A DNA stretch of 64,000 bases from Burkholderia sp. Bp9143 (GCF_003853645.1 NZ_QTPO01000029.1:1-64000), one strand, 5' to 3'; positions 44,353-53,031 are shown, counted from the stretch's first letter. Made by a program: numbers and translations. The notes: generated by a model from the letters alone, not told the origin.

Positions 44353-45738
44353 TTACAACAGAACCGCTTGCTGCAAAAGCTCCAGCGCTTTCAATTCGTC
44401 CAGTCGACCCGTGCGTGCTTTACCTGCTAGCGTCTTGATCAACGCTTCCGCAATCGGTGCAATACCATCAAGATTGTCCAGGCTGGCCACGGAAGAGAAG
44501 GGTGGCGGTACCGGGTTTCGCTGCGGTATTGCGGAGGCGGGGAGCGACTCAAGAGTTGCCGGTGTAGCAGCCGGCGCCTCGCCAGTACTTACTTCAAGTG
44601 TGCGACCGGCAAGGTCGTCGGAGAAATCTCTTACATGATTTTGAGGGCTGACGACGGACGTCTCTTTCTCTCCTGCGACGTCCGCTGAAACAGGTGAAGG
44701 GCTTGCCGATTCGCCCAGGGCGCCCACCCGCGCGCCCCCCTTGTGCGCTTTCTCATCGACGAGCTTCGCTGACACGCCATCGCCTGTTGCGACCGCAATC
44801 GGCTCGTGTTGTTGAACGGATACGCGACCGCGCGATGCAGGCGTGAGCAACCTCGACACCGACTCTGGAATCTCGGCTTCGGAGCGCGGGGTGTCCAACC
44901 AGCCACTTGGCAATCCAAGTCGCTCCGTGAATCGGTTTGCTTCCACGCTGTCCATGCGTTTCTTGCCATGTAGCCGATGGGCCATGTTGGATCCACTCAT
45001 CGCCATGACCACACCAAGTCGTATTTTCGATCCGTTGCGACTGGTGAGAACGTGGAGGTTAGCGCGTCGGATGTTTTCTACCTCGGCGCTGTCGCTCAAT
45101 GCCAGCGATTGCTGTTCGGGCGTTTTAGGAGAACGCTTGTATTTCGATGGCGAAGCTTTCTGCGGCGCGTGGGGTTTAGGCTGTTCGACCATTTCGCTTT
45201 GACGGTTCTTGACGGCCCTGGACGCTCGTCCAGCTGCTTTCTTTGGCATTTTCGCTTCCTCGGACAAACTATCTTTAAGAACTGATTGTTGATCGACGCT
45301 TCGACCCGAAGACGGCTTAAGTGCTTCAGACTCTGCGCCTTGTCCGTCGTCCGTTTGAATGAAGTCGAGCGGTGACTTCAGACGAGCGATGGTCTCGGCC
45401 GCGAGCGCGGGATTGGGATGGTCAAAAAAACCATGCGGCAACCCAAGTGTGGTTTCCATGTGAAAAGCGGTCTCGGGTGTGAACCTCTCGCCCTTCATCA
45501 GTTCGCCGACTCGCGTCATGTTCGATTCAAGCGCTATCGCGATATTTTCTGCGCCTACCGCATCGACCAGAAACTGAAACGATCGTGTTTTGAAAATGGA
45601 GGCAGTCTGGGCGGCATCTCGAGGAGGCGTCTTCACATACGGTTGTCCCTGCCGATTGGACGGGGATTTTTTTACGTGGCGAGGTTGACGTTGGCCGCTG
45701 TCCCGAGATCCCGCATATCGCCCGCGGGCTTGGCTCAT
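44353..45738 (-). CDS. Protein with two HTH-like repeats
   Basis: 461 aa from ATG 45738, with GGAGCC eight bases upstream. Two homologous ~60-residue units are seen: residues ~52-105 (FLVDAVGAENIAIALESNMT, RFTPETAFHMETTLGLPHGF) and ~225-285 (RLGVVMAMSGSNMAHRLHGK, DSVEANRFTERLGLPSGWLD). Each resembles an Xre-like helix-turn-helix ending in LGLPxGxxD. The linkers are Lys/Pro/Ser-rich and disordered, and the C-terminal 40 residues are helical. It is likely a DNA-binding protein of Burkholderia-type accessory genomes; it has no catalytic motif. Confidence 0.65.
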   Translation of the reverse strand: MSQARGRYAGSRDSGQRQPRHVKKSPSNRQGQPYVKTPPRDAAQTASIFKTRSFQFLVDAVGAENIAIALESNMTRVGELMKGERFTPETAFHMETTLGLPHGFFDHPNPALAAETIARLKSPLDFIQTDDGQGAESEALKPSSGRSVDQQSVLKDSLSEEAKMPKKAAGRASRAVKNRQSEMVEQPKPHAPQKASPSKYKRSPKTPEQQSLALSDSAEVENIRRANLHVLTSRNGSKIRLGVVMAMSGSNMAHRLHGKKRMDSVEANRFTERLGLPSGWLDTPRSEAEIPESVSRLLTPASRGRVSVQQHEPIAVATGDGVSAKLVDEKAHKGGARVGALGESASPSPVSADVAGEKETSVVSPQNHVRDFSDDLAGRTLEVSTGEAPAATPATLESLPASAIPQRNPVPPPFSSVASLDNLDGIAPIAEALIKTLAGKARTGRLDELKALELLQQAVLL

Positions 45739-46255
45739 AAAGTAGGGCTCCATGCGATCACTTTGAACTTTGCATTATAGCCGGGCCGATGTTGGCACTC
45801 GAAGCGTCAGTCGCTCCACGGTCGAAAATGTACGCCCTGGGTGCGATTCAACAGGGTCGTCAGGTCGCCGCACCGTATCGCACCAGTCCTCGCATAATCC
45901 ACCGCGATCCCGTAAAGCTTCGCCTGTACGGTATCCCATAGTCTCTTGCGCTGCCCGTGAGAGGAAACGCATCCACGATCGATGCGCGCCGGTCCACGTT
46001 CGGCTCACGAGCTCGAGGTCGAGATAGTTTCCGATTCTTCACGGAATCGTGGCGTTGAGCGACAGCTTGCCGGAGCGCTCGTGCGCCAATACGGCGAATC
46101 CCCACGTTTCATGCAGCCTGTCACGATGCTTCCAGGGGTGTGAACAAGTTGTGCGCTTAGATCGACAGTCCATCGGGATGCGCGGCTATCTGCCCATTCG
46201 GACGGCGCCTCCAGGTGATGAGAATTCATGATTAGGCCGCCGTGGGACCGTAGGC
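45739..46255. other. Intergenic, possible degraded coding region
   Basis: About 515 bases. The minus strand has a frame from ATG 46229 (MNSHHLEAPSEWADSRAS) and others downstream (MSRTWTGAHRSWMRFLSRAA) in different frames that might be one broken gene. No family recognised. Confidence 0.3.
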
Positions 46256-46471
46256 TTAGTCCGTTACGACGATCTCCATCTCGTCGGCCGGGTCGATCTG
46301 AAATTCATTTACCCGGCACGCACGGACGTCGAATATCAGGCGATTCAGCGCTTCAAGCTTTGCGTCAGTATCGTCGACTGTCATTCCGGCAGCCTGGTCG
46401 ATGGCAGATTGGCGTGCATTGAGCAATAGCTTCAGCGCGTTCGCTCGCTTCATGAACATGCGATTTGTCAC
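46256..46471 (-). CDS. Small hypothetical protein, 71 aa
   Basis: GTG 46471 preceded by GAGGTGAGG. The protein is helical (KRANALKLLLNARQSAIDQA, DDTDAKLEALNRLIFDVRAC) with an acidic C-terminal end (DPADEMEIVVTD). Good start signals and codon bias. It is divergent from the next gene. Family not recognised; no membrane or signal features. Confidence 0.6.
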   Translation of the reverse strand: MTNRMFMKRANALKLLLNARQSAIDQAAGMTVDDTDAKLEALNRLIFDVRACRVNEFQIDPADEMEIVVTD

Positions 46472-46658
46472 GCCTCACCTCAATTTTGCACGGCGACGAC
46501 ACGGCGGCCGACTGGCCCCAAGAATGAAAAGCTCAGCGACCTCATAGGACTGCACCGCATACAAACCTTGGATTCCAAGGGAGCAATATTTTCATTGTCG
46601 TCAATCAGCCCGCTTCGAGCGGGCTCTCGCACATTCAGCATATGAATTGAGGTGCGAT

Positions 46659-46880
46659 ATGGCAAGCAGCGCAAAACGTCGAGCCGATCGGGCTCGGCTA
46701 CGGAAAAAGCGGCGCGCGTGGTGGGGCGACTGCGCCAAAACCGACAGACAGCTTGGGCGGCTGATCGACACACCGACGCTATGTAGCTGCTGGATGTGCG
46801 GCAGCGCCCGGCGCTACTTTGGCGAGCGCTCGATTAGCGAGCGCCGGTGGCTTCAAGACTTAGGCGACGAATCCGCATAG
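46659..46880 (+). CDS. Small basic protein with CxxC motif
   Basis: 73 aa from ATG 46659 with GAGGTG upstream. The first 25 residues are very basic (KRRADRARLRKKRRAWWGD), followed by PTLCSCWMCGSARRYFGER with a CxCxxC cluster likely to bind zinc. Many proteobacterial plasmids and phages encode small proteins with such CWMCGxxRR blocks, function unknown. It lies directly before an SNF2 helicase remnant. Confidence 0.62.
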   Translation: MASSAKRRADRARLRKKRRAWWGDCAKTDRQLGRLIDTPTLCSCWMCGSARRYFGERSISERRWLQDLGDESA

Positions 46881-46884
46881 ACGG

Positions 46885-47346
46885 TTGCTCATCGTTACCC
46901 AGTTCCGAGAGCGGGACGCACTGCTACGCGGCTGGCTTGGCGAGCGTTACGGCCACACACCGCAGTTCGTAGACGGCGGTGTGGTGCGGAAAAAGCGCGA
47001 CGATGTGGTTGTGCACCTCCGGCACGATCGCACCGAGCGGGTGTTCCTGCTCTTACTCAAGGGCGGCGGCACCGGGCTGAACCTGGCGGCCGCCTCGAGC
47101 GTCATCCGTTTTCTACCTCAGTTGGAACCCTGCAGTCGAGGCCCAGGCGAACGATCGCGCCTACCGCATAGGACAGCGCAGCCATGTGCAGGTGCATCGC
47201 CTGATTACGGAGGCGACGTTTGAGGAACGCATCAACGACATGATCAAAGGCAAGCGCGAACTGGCCGAATTGGCTATTGGCACAGGCGAGCAATGGATTG
47301 GGAATCTCAGCGACCACGAGTTGCACTCGCTGTTTACACTGAATTG
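46885..47346 (+). pseudogene. SNF2-type helicase, C-terminal remnant with frameshift
   Basis: Frame one reads LIVTQFRERDALLRGWLGER and VFLLLLKGGGTGLNLAAASS (helicase motif V), and after a frameshift near 47110 it continues YLSWNPAVEAQANDRAYRIG (motif VI region, DRAYRIGQ) to a normal end. The N-terminal ATP-binding domain is missing. Intact relatives are 500-1100 aa SNF2/RapA-like enzymes, often linked to defence. Dead remnant. Confidence 0.8.
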
Positions 47347-47812
47347 ACCGTGATCAGATCGGCCGTTGTGACGGCGACACGCGAAAGTCAGGGCGGCAGT
47401 GCACGCGAGTAACGCTTCCTTGTCGAATTCGGCTGGCAGCCTCTATCGGCAAGGGACAGCCGCTGGAGAAGGCGATCAACCTGATGCGTTCGCTGAGGTG
47501 TAAATGGGTCGATGCGATGAGCGGCTGAGCGCTGCAGCTCCTGGACCTTGGCTGCTTGTTGCAACCGGACGTTAGCCGGGCCAATGGATTTTCTCCATCC
47601 ATCCTTGAGTTGCGTATCGCCGACGAGTTCGTAACGCATGTTTTGAACTCCTTGATTTGGTTTGAGTCGGAGGGACGTGTAGATGGGGCTTTATCGATCA
47701 AGCGCTGGTTGAAAGTGGCTTGCAGGGTAATCTTCAATTCCGACTATCTCGATGAGTGGCATAATTCGAGCGTTGCGATCTCTCGCAACCGACAACTTTG
47801 GGAGAACAGAAC
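47347..47812. other. Intergenic with AbiEi-like remnant
   Basis: At 47445-47498 the plus strand reads IGKGQPLEKAINLMRSLR, very like IGKGQSMEEAVNLMASLR in the AbiEi protein at 52107-52841. The flanking codons on both sides are degenerate. This shows that a second AbiEi-type antitoxin gene existed here. The H-NS promoter lies near 47770. Confidence 0.55.
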
Positions 47813-48388
47813 ATGGCCAATAGCGACTACAAGACGTTGAAGGCGCAACTCGACGCTTTGCAGGAAAAAACAGAAGCGGCACGCGTTGCGGAATTGGAGG
47901 CATTGGTTGCTGACATGCGCGCAAATGTGGCGGAATACGGAATCACGGCCGAGCAGATTTTTGGCCGCCAACGCGTAGCCAAGGGCAAGAAGGTCGGCGG
48001 TCACGTGGCGGCAAAATACCAGAACCCGAAGACGGGTGAAACCTGGAGCGGTCGAGGCCGCGCGCCGGCGTGGATCAAGGACGTGAAGGACCGCACTCGC
48101 TTTCTCATTGGCTCAGCGGTCGAGACACAGAGTGCCCCCGGCAATGCCACAGCTGGGGCCGTAGTCAAGAAAGCTGCGGCAAAGAAAGCCGCCGCAAAGA
48201 CCCGAAAGGGCGACGCGAAATCCGCGAAATCCGTGAAATCGGCCGGCGCGACGGCGGCTCGCAAGAGAGGGCGCCCGTCGACTACTGTTGCTGCAAAAAA
48301 GACGAGAAGCCGGCGCACTCCTGGCGTGAAAAAGGCGGCAGGCGCCGCTGTCAAGCCGGAAGTCATCACAGAAGCCGCGGGCGAGTAA
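47813..48388 (+). CDS. hns: H-NS family protein with long lysine/alanine-rich H1-like tail
   Basis: 191 aa from ATG 47813. The N-terminal oligomerisation helix is followed by the H-NS DNA-binding domain: KYQNPKTGETWSGRGRAPAW with the GRGR hook. Beyond residue ~115 there is an ~75-residue tail rich in Ala, Lys and Arg (VKKAAAKKAAAKTRKGDAKS, ARKRGRPSTT with an AT-hook-like KRGRP), like histone H1 or Hc1. Most H-NS proteins end after the hook domain. It should silence AT-rich foreign genes and compact DNA. A terminator follows at 48412. The SET-domain gene 265 bases downstream could modify the lysine tail. Confidence 0.85.
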   Translation: MANSDYKTLKAQLDALQEKTEAARVAELEALVADMRANVAEYGITAEQIFGRQRVAKGKKVGGHVAAKYQNPKTGETWSGRGRAPAWIKDVKDRTRFLIGSAVETQSAPGNATAGAVVKKAAAKKAAAKTRKGDAKSAKSVKSAGATAARKRGRPSTTVAAKKTRSRRTPGVKKAAGAAVKPEVITEAAGE

Positions 48389-48411
48389 GACGGCGGTGGT
48401 CAGGCAGGCGG

Positions 48412-48455
48412 GTGGCAAGGAAAGGATTGTTCCCTGCCACTCGCTTTTATTGTTT
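48412..48455 (+). terminator. Rho-independent terminator after the H-NS gene
   Basis: GTGGCAAGGAA (48412-48422) pairs with TTCCCTGCCAC (48430-48440) with one G-T type mismatch across a 7-base loop. It is followed by TCGCTTTTATTGTTT. Confidence 0.7.
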
Positions 48456-48652
48456 GTTCCTGCTGACGTTGTATCGTTTTTCATCTGATCCGGGTAAAGT
48501 CGGCCCAGGGCCTGGATGCCGCCACAGTTGTGTAGGTGGGTTTGGGATGCCGACATTGTTTCGGATGAACCTGGCCCGCTGGCGACACGATCTTCGGATG
48601 GTTTTGCCCCCTCGAAGTGTGAAGTCCGATCGGCCCGATTCAACTTCCTAAG

Positions 48653-49468
48653 ATGACCACGCATCCGGCATCCCATCACGTCCCCCGCATCGTTGTGCGG
48701 CGCTCTCCGATCCATGGCCGCGGCGTATTTGCTCGTCGCGACCTGGCCGCTGGTGAAATGCTCCTCGAATACGTCGGTGAGCGTATCGATTGGGAGGTCG
48801 CCATTAACAGACCACCAGCCGATCCCGCCAATCCGGATCACACCTTCTTCTTCGATCTCGGCGATGGGCGCGTCATCGATGGCGCGGCAGCGGGCAACTC
48901 GTCGCGTTGGATCAATCATTCGTGCGCGCCGAATTGCGAGGCAGAAGATCGAGGCGGCCGGATTTTTATTCGAGCGCTGCGTGCGATCGATGCAGGTGAC
49001 GAAATTAGCATTGATTATGCGCTCGCGGTTGACGGGCGCGTGACGCGCTCGATGCGCGACCGATACGCGTGCCGTTGTGGCGCGTCGATATGCCGCGGCA
49101 CCATGCTGGGCATTCGGAGGCGCCGTAAGCAGGCGCATGAGGGTAGCCTAGTCAATACGGCGCAAGGTGTGTGTTATCCGCCGTCTGCCGTGCCTCCAGA
49201 CGCGGTCCGGTCAACGGTACGCATTCTGGAGCGGCCGGGATCCGACCGCCTCATCGTGTCGTGGCGGCAGGCCGGGCGGGGGTGTTACAGCGAGCAGCTT
49301 TGGACTGCTGAGCTGGCGAGTGCTGGCGGAATCTGCGTGGTGTCGGGACAGGCTTACGAACGTGGTGATGCCGTATTTCAGCCAACAGGTTCACCTGTAC
49401 CGCTCAATCAGGCTGAGCGCATCTGCGCGGACAGTGTTGCGCACATTCCCATCGACGAGGCGGCGTGA
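48653..49468 (+). CDS. SET-domain lysine methyltransferase fused to DUF3331
   Basis: 271 aa. Residues ~10-140 form a SET domain: SPIHGRGVFARRDLAAGEML, NSSRWINHSCAPNCEAEDRG (the NHSC motif that binds SAM) and GDEISIDYALAV, with a post-SET cysteine cluster CRCGASICRGTM. From ~170 the protein matches DUF3331, a Burkholderiales domain (STVRILERPGSDRLIVSWRQ, GGICVVSGQAYERGDAVFQP). SET enzymes transfer methyl groups to protein lysines; some bacterial ones modify histone-like proteins. The neighbouring H-NS with its lysine tail is an obvious candidate substrate, but this is inference. No signal peptide. Confidence 0.85.
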   Translation: MTTHPASHHVPRIVVRRSPIHGRGVFARRDLAAGEMLLEYVGERIDWEVAINRPPADPANPDHTFFFDLGDGRVIDGAAAGNSSRWINHSCAPNCEAEDRGGRIFIRALRAIDAGDEISIDYALAVDGRVTRSMRDRYACRCGASICRGTMLGIRRRRKQAHEGSLVNTAQGVCYPPSAVPPDAVRSTVRILERPGSDRLIVSWRQAGRGCYSEQLWTAELASAGGICVVSGQAYERGDAVFQPTGSPVPLNQAERICADSVAHIPIDEAA

Positions 49469-49596
49469 CGATGTCGTTGCCGACGAGTTTACCAAGTCAA
49501 ACTAAACTTAAGGTTACACGGCCGTGATACCGTTGTTTTGTTCGCCCTTCACATGCGCGCTTCGCGGGCGATCCTGCATGCGGCAACGGGGATGAT

Positions 49597-50091
49597 CTAG
49601 ATATGGCTTGGACGGGTGGCCACGGTGCCGCGCTGACGGAGATCGGGAATCGGAGACGAGGCCGTTCCGGCCAGGAATCGCTTCAGCTGCTGCTCGGCGT
49701 CCATCACCTTGTAACGTGGCGCGACATTCAGTTGCCAATCATGCAGCACGAGCAGCCGTTCAAATGCCGACACGGCGTCCGCTGCGAGGATCCACTCATT
49801 CGACTCATCGGCATGAATGTGCGTGGCCTCGACCGCATGCTCGACTGCCTTGTAGCGTTCAACAGGTTCGTCCCCGTAGCCAGCCTGCTGCAGGAACCAC
49901 GCGATATACGTGGTGCGTATCAGCTCGTTGAAAAGATACGCGTTCCCTTGGCCGTCCCGACAGGCCGCCAGCGCAAGATGATGTGACAAGGACTGTGTCT
50001 GCACCGCCGTTTTGTCCAGCGGCAACAACATGGTTTTTGTTAAGGTGCGTCGCGGCGCGGCGGGCCGTCCGCAGTTTTTCTTGGAACTCAT
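49597..50091 (-). CDS. Conserved hypothetical protein, 164 aa
   Basis: Begins MSSKKNCGRPAAPRRTLTKT (basic, disordered) and continues with a helical core (HHLALAACRDGQGNAYLFNE, RTTYIAWFLQQAGYGDEPVE, AADAVSAFERLLVLHDWQLN). No motif is recognised. The compact helical core and good coding signals suggest a genuine small protein. It lies 63 bases upstream of the HU gene region on the opposite end of a nucleoid-protein cluster. Confidence 0.62.
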   Translation of the reverse strand: MSSKKNCGRPAAPRRTLTKTMLLPLDKTAVQTQSLSHHLALAACRDGQGNAYLFNELIRTTYIAWFLQQAGYGDEPVERYKAVEHAVEATHIHADESNEWILAADAVSAFERLLVLHDWQLNVAPRYKVMDAEQQLKRFLAGTASSPIPDLRQRGTVATRPSHI

Positions 50092-50154
50092 CTTGCGTCA
50101 CATCGACCTGCTGGAGAAACTTCTCGCTGGGTGAGGCTGTTGTCTCGATACCGA

Positions 50155-50430
50155 TCAGGTATTCACGGCATCTTTGAATGCTTTGCCGGCGGTAAACTTG
50201 ACCGTTTTTGCGGCAGCGATCGTGATGGCCTCCCCGGTAGCGGGATTGCGGCCGGTCCGCTCGGCGCGGGCACCCGTGGAGAAGGAGCCAAAACCGATCA
50301 ATTGCACCGTATCACCGCGGGTGACTGCGTGCGTCACGGCCTCGAGAATGGCATCAACGGCGGCCCCAGTGCTGGCTTTGGTGTCGCCGGTGGCAGCCGA
50401 AACAGCGTCGATGAGTTCTTGCTTGTTCAT
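50155..50430 (-). CDS. hup: HU-family DNA-binding protein
   Basis: 91 aa, full length. It has the HU signature: MNKQELIDAVSAATGDTKAS, VQLIGFGSFSTGARAERTGR, NPATGEAITIAAAKTVKFTA. The DNA-bending beta arms (RNPATG) are intact. HU bends and compacts DNA and works with integrases and transposases. The gene is an extra copy in accessory DNA, next to two H-NS genes, suggesting an element with its own nucleoid set. Confidence 0.93.
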   Translation of the reverse strand: MNKQELIDAVSAATGDTKASTGAAVDAILEAVTHAVTRGDTVQLIGFGSFSTGARAERTGRNPATGEAITIAAAKTVKFTAGKAFKDAVNT

Positions 50431-50807
50431 TCGTGGATTCCTCAGTCATGTGCGCTAAAAGCGGGTTTGGCCATTACCCTATAACATCTACCGCAGGCAA
50501 CGCAACTTCTGGATCTTTGTTGCAATTGTAATTTGCTCAACCGAGGTCAACCGGGGGAGAATTGCCCGAGTTGTACGCGCAGACATTACACGCATCGCTC
50601 GCCATGTACGAAGTGTCGCTATGCTGCGATCTGAATGGACGACGAGGAAGGGCCGGGACTGCTGACGCATGTAATGCGAGCAGTATGTTGGCGGCAAGTT
50701 GCCCCGAAAAGATGCCATCATGATTGCAGTGGCCAAACAGGCTTCGAAATCGCACCGCGACCGGCATGCTTTGCGAGCGCACGGTATCAATCAGCAGATT
50801 ATTTACG
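50431..50807. other. Intergenic, no supported gene
   Basis: About 377 bases between the divergent HU and H-NS genes. The promoters of both should be here. No repeat or RNA gene seen. Confidence 0.4.
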
Positions 50808-51131
50808 ATGACCAGTAAAATTCAGGCCCTGCACCAGCAGCTTGGCCACCTCAATTTGCTTCTTGATGAGGCACGGAAGAAGGAAAAGGCGGCAGTCCTC
50901 TCCGCGATTCGGGAGCAGGTGAAGGAGTACGGCATCACGGAGGTGGAATTGCTCCGTGCGGCCGGCTTTGTGAAAGACAAGCCCAAGCAGTTGCCAGCCA
51001 AATACTACGATCCTTCCTCTGGCAAATCGTGGACGGGACGCGGCGCGTGTCCGAAGTGGCTGGCTGGCAAAAACCTGGATGACTATCTGATCCGCCCGGC
51101 CGCAAAGCCTTGGTGGCCAGGGGAAAACTGA
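50808..51131 (+). CDS. H-NS family protein (short)
   Basis: 107 aa from ATG 50808. N-terminal coiled coil (HQQLGHLNLLLDEARKKEKA), then YGITEVELLRAAGF and the DNA-binding hook domain KYYDPSSGKSWTGRGACPKW ending in a short tail. It shares the YGIT and KYxxPxxGxxWxGRG blocks with the H-NS at 47813 but lacks the H1-like tail. The two could form heterodimers. No strong ribosome-binding site is visible. Confidence 0.88.
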   Translation: MTSKIQALHQQLGHLNLLLDEARKKEKAAVLSAIREQVKEYGITEVELLRAAGFVKDKPKQLPAKYYDPSSGKSWTGRGACPKWLAGKNLDDYLIRPAAKPWWPGEN

Positions 51132-51282
51132 TAGGCAAGACCAGTCTTTGCGCTCGCAAAGTGATCAATTGCGCGTATTCGGCAAAGCTGCTGCTACAGC
51201 GATTGGCCACTATGCCCCGAGGCCAATCGACGTAAACCAGTATCCTGTTGGCGCCCTCAATTGTGCGAGAATGCGTGCCGCT

Positions 51283-51356
51283 GCGGGTGTAGCTCAATGG
51301 TAGAGCAGAAGCCTTCCAAGCTTACGACGAGGGTTCGATTCCCTTCACCCGCTCCA
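51283..51356 (+). tRNA. tRNA-Gly (TCC)
   Basis: 74 nt including encoded CCA. The acceptor stem GCGGGTG/CACCCGC is perfect, the T loop is TTCGATT, and the anticodon loop CTTCCAA gives TCC. The first pair of the anticodon stem (G-A) is mismatched, and the D arm is canonical (AGCTCAATGGTAGAGC). It differs from the usual chromosomal gene, so it is probably an accessory tRNA. Confidence 0.88.
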
Positions 51357-51360
51357 CCAT

Positions 51361-51437
51361 GGGCCCGTAGCTCAGTTGGTTAGAGCAGTCGACTCATAAT
51401 CGATTGGTCGCCGGTTCAAGTCCGGCCAGGCCCACCA
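51361..51437 (+). tRNA. tRNA with CAT anticodon (probably tRNA-Ile2)
   Basis: 77 nt with encoded CCA. Anticodon loop CTCATAA gives CAT. The body (GACTCATAATCGATTGGTCG) is closer to tRNA-Ile2, which reads AUA after lysidine modification, than to elongator Met. The acceptor stem has one C-A mismatch (position 6). It starts five bases after the tRNA-Gly. Functional status uncertain. Confidence 0.82.
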
Positions 51438-51443
51438 CACGAA

Positions 51444-51485
51444 CCCGGATGGTGAACGCGGTAGACACTGCTGACCTAAAGTGCG
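51444..51485 (+). tRNA. tRNA-Leu-like 5' remnant
   Basis: CCCGGATGGTGAACGCGGTA, then GACACTG, matches the 5' half and D arm of tRNA-Leu (GCCCGGATGGTGGAATCGGTAGACAC in other bacteria is the usual form). The anticodon stem does not form well and no matching 3' half is found. A broken third gene of this small tRNA cluster. Confidence 0.4.
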
Positions 51486-52106
51486 ACTTTAGAGGGCGGC
51501 GGGATGTAGGCGCAATCAGCCATTGTATGGCGCTATCGCGCAATGCGAATGGCGACCTGCTCGTTGTGACCACCTATCCGCGACGGGCAACTCTCCACGA
51601 CGTCGAGCGACGCGACCACCATCGACCGGTGGCGACGAGAACTCCGCGGCAATGCGTCCGCGTCTGTTCGACGGCGGCCCCAACGACACGTTCGGCCGCG
51701 CGCGGGGGAGTTTCGCCTCCTCCGATACAAATACGAGCGTGACTCAGCCGCGGTCGACGCTGTACACCTCCGATTCCACGCGCCGGCCGGCGGTATTGCC
51801 GATGCGCTACGGCTTCAGAAGCGCGAAGTGGACTACAAGTATCCGTTCGCGCCGGCGTGCTATGCGGGTGCTCAATCTGTGTTGGGGGCGTCCATCACAT
51901 CGACGCGCATGGCTCGACCGCCGATGGCCGTTCCACATTCCTCGACCTTATCGCGCTTGGACCTCATCCGATTCCGAACAGGATTCTGGGCAGGGGAGCA
52001 ATGTAGGCTCACCGAGCTGCGCGCTCCTCATTTCATCGTTAAATATTCTGGTAAACTAAAAACATTCGCGAGAAATCGCCAAATAAACCACGCGATTGGA
52101 GATTGT
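51486..52106. other. Intergenic, possible decayed coding DNA
   Basis: About 620 bases. One plus-strand frame (around 51700-51890) contains YKYERDSAAVDAVHLRFHAP and LRLQKREVDYKYPFAPACYA, with protein-like composition but without a start or identifiable family. AT-rich promoter-like sequence precedes the AbiEi gene at about 52030-52100. Confidence 0.35.
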
Positions 52107-52841
52107 ATGGCGAGCAAGACGCTTCAGCGCCTGATGGAGGAGGCGCCGCGCGGACAACCGCTAGACACGGAAATGCTGAAGGATATGGGCGTCAGCCCGG
52201 CGCTCGCAACCTACATGGTCAAGGCGGGGTGGCTGCAGCGACTCTCCAAGGGGGCCTACCTGCTCACGGGGGATAGCCCGAGCCGGGAAGGAATCGTCGC
52301 GTACCTGAGTCGACGCGTGCCGGGCTTGCATGTCGGGGGCAAGACGGCGCTCGACTGGCAAGGCGGACGTCACAACATCGACCTTCGTGCGAAGACCATC
52401 TTATGGGCGCGGAAGCCCTATGAGATCTCGTCGTGGGTTGAGGAGCACATGCGCTACGCGTTCCAGACCACCCAGATCTTCGACGACGCGCTGCCGTATG
52501 AGGTGGGCCTCGAGCCACTGGCGAACGGGAATCCGCATGTGCTCGTTTCCGTTCCGGAGCGCGCACTGCTCGAACTCGCCAGTGATATTGGCAAAGGACA
52601 ATCGATGGAGGAAGCGGTCAACCTGATGGCTTCGCTGAGAAACATTCGGCCTAGCGTCCTCGAGCAATTCATGACGCACTGCAAGCGCGTCAAGGTGCTT
52701 CGGCTGGTTCGGGATCTGGGGAGGAGCGGCGACTATTCCTGGGGGGCAGACCTGCAACGACACGTTGACCGGGTTGGCGCTGGGAAGCGGTGGTCCAACG
52801 TGAACAAAGACGGCGAGCGCCTTACGCTCAATCCAAAATGA
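52107..52841 (+). CDS. AbiEi-family type IV antitoxin
   Basis: 244 aa from ATG 52107 with TTGGAG upstream. The N-terminal winged helix (KTLQRLMEEAPRGQPLDTEM, VKAGWLQRLSKGAYLLTG) is the AbiEi_4 domain, followed by the AbiEi_3-type C-terminal domain (GGKTALDWQGGRHNIDLRAK, VPERALLELASDIGKGQSME). It represses its own operon and counteracts AbiEii nucleotidyltransferase toxins in abortive-infection systems. Its stop overlaps the start of the toxin gene remnant (ATGA), so it is now an orphan. Confidence 0.88.
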   Translation: MASKTLQRLMEEAPRGQPLDTEMLKDMGVSPALATYMVKAGWLQRLSKGAYLLTGDSPSREGIVAYLSRRVPGLHVGGKTALDWQGGRHNIDLRAKTILWARKPYEISSWVEEHMRYAFQTTQIFDDALPYEVGLEPLANGNPHVLVSVPERALLELASDIGKGQSMEEAVNLMASLRNIRPSVLEQFMTHCKRVKVLRLVRDLGRSGDYSWGADLQRHVDRVGAGKRWSNVNKDGERLTLNPK

Positions 52842-52933
52842 ACGATGCATACCTCGATACGATCCGGTCGCACCGCTTGATCGCACCCGACGTATTGCCG
52901 CTCACGCATGCTGCTCGCAGTGTTGCCCATTGA
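52838..52933 (+). pseudogene. AbiEii toxin, N-terminal stub
   Basis: ATG 52838 overlaps the AbiEi stop. The first ~18 residues (MNDAYLDTIRSHRLIAPDV) match the start of AbiEii nucleotidyltransferase toxins, and the frame then ends after 31 codons (TGA at 52931-52933). The catalytic domain (GSxxxDxD) is absent. The toxin has thus been deleted, and the antitoxin is left. Confidence 0.72.
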
Positions 52934-53031
52934 CCTTTGATTGTGCGTCGGGACCTCTGTCTGGTCCTCTGGAAACAATGCGACGACGTAATTGAAGTCA
53001 CACACAACGCGTGCCTCTTGGAACGACCTAT

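Noticed and set aside
51523..52059. 178-aa plus-strand frame
   Set aside because: Low-complexity Arg/Ser-rich shadow; no start signal or family.
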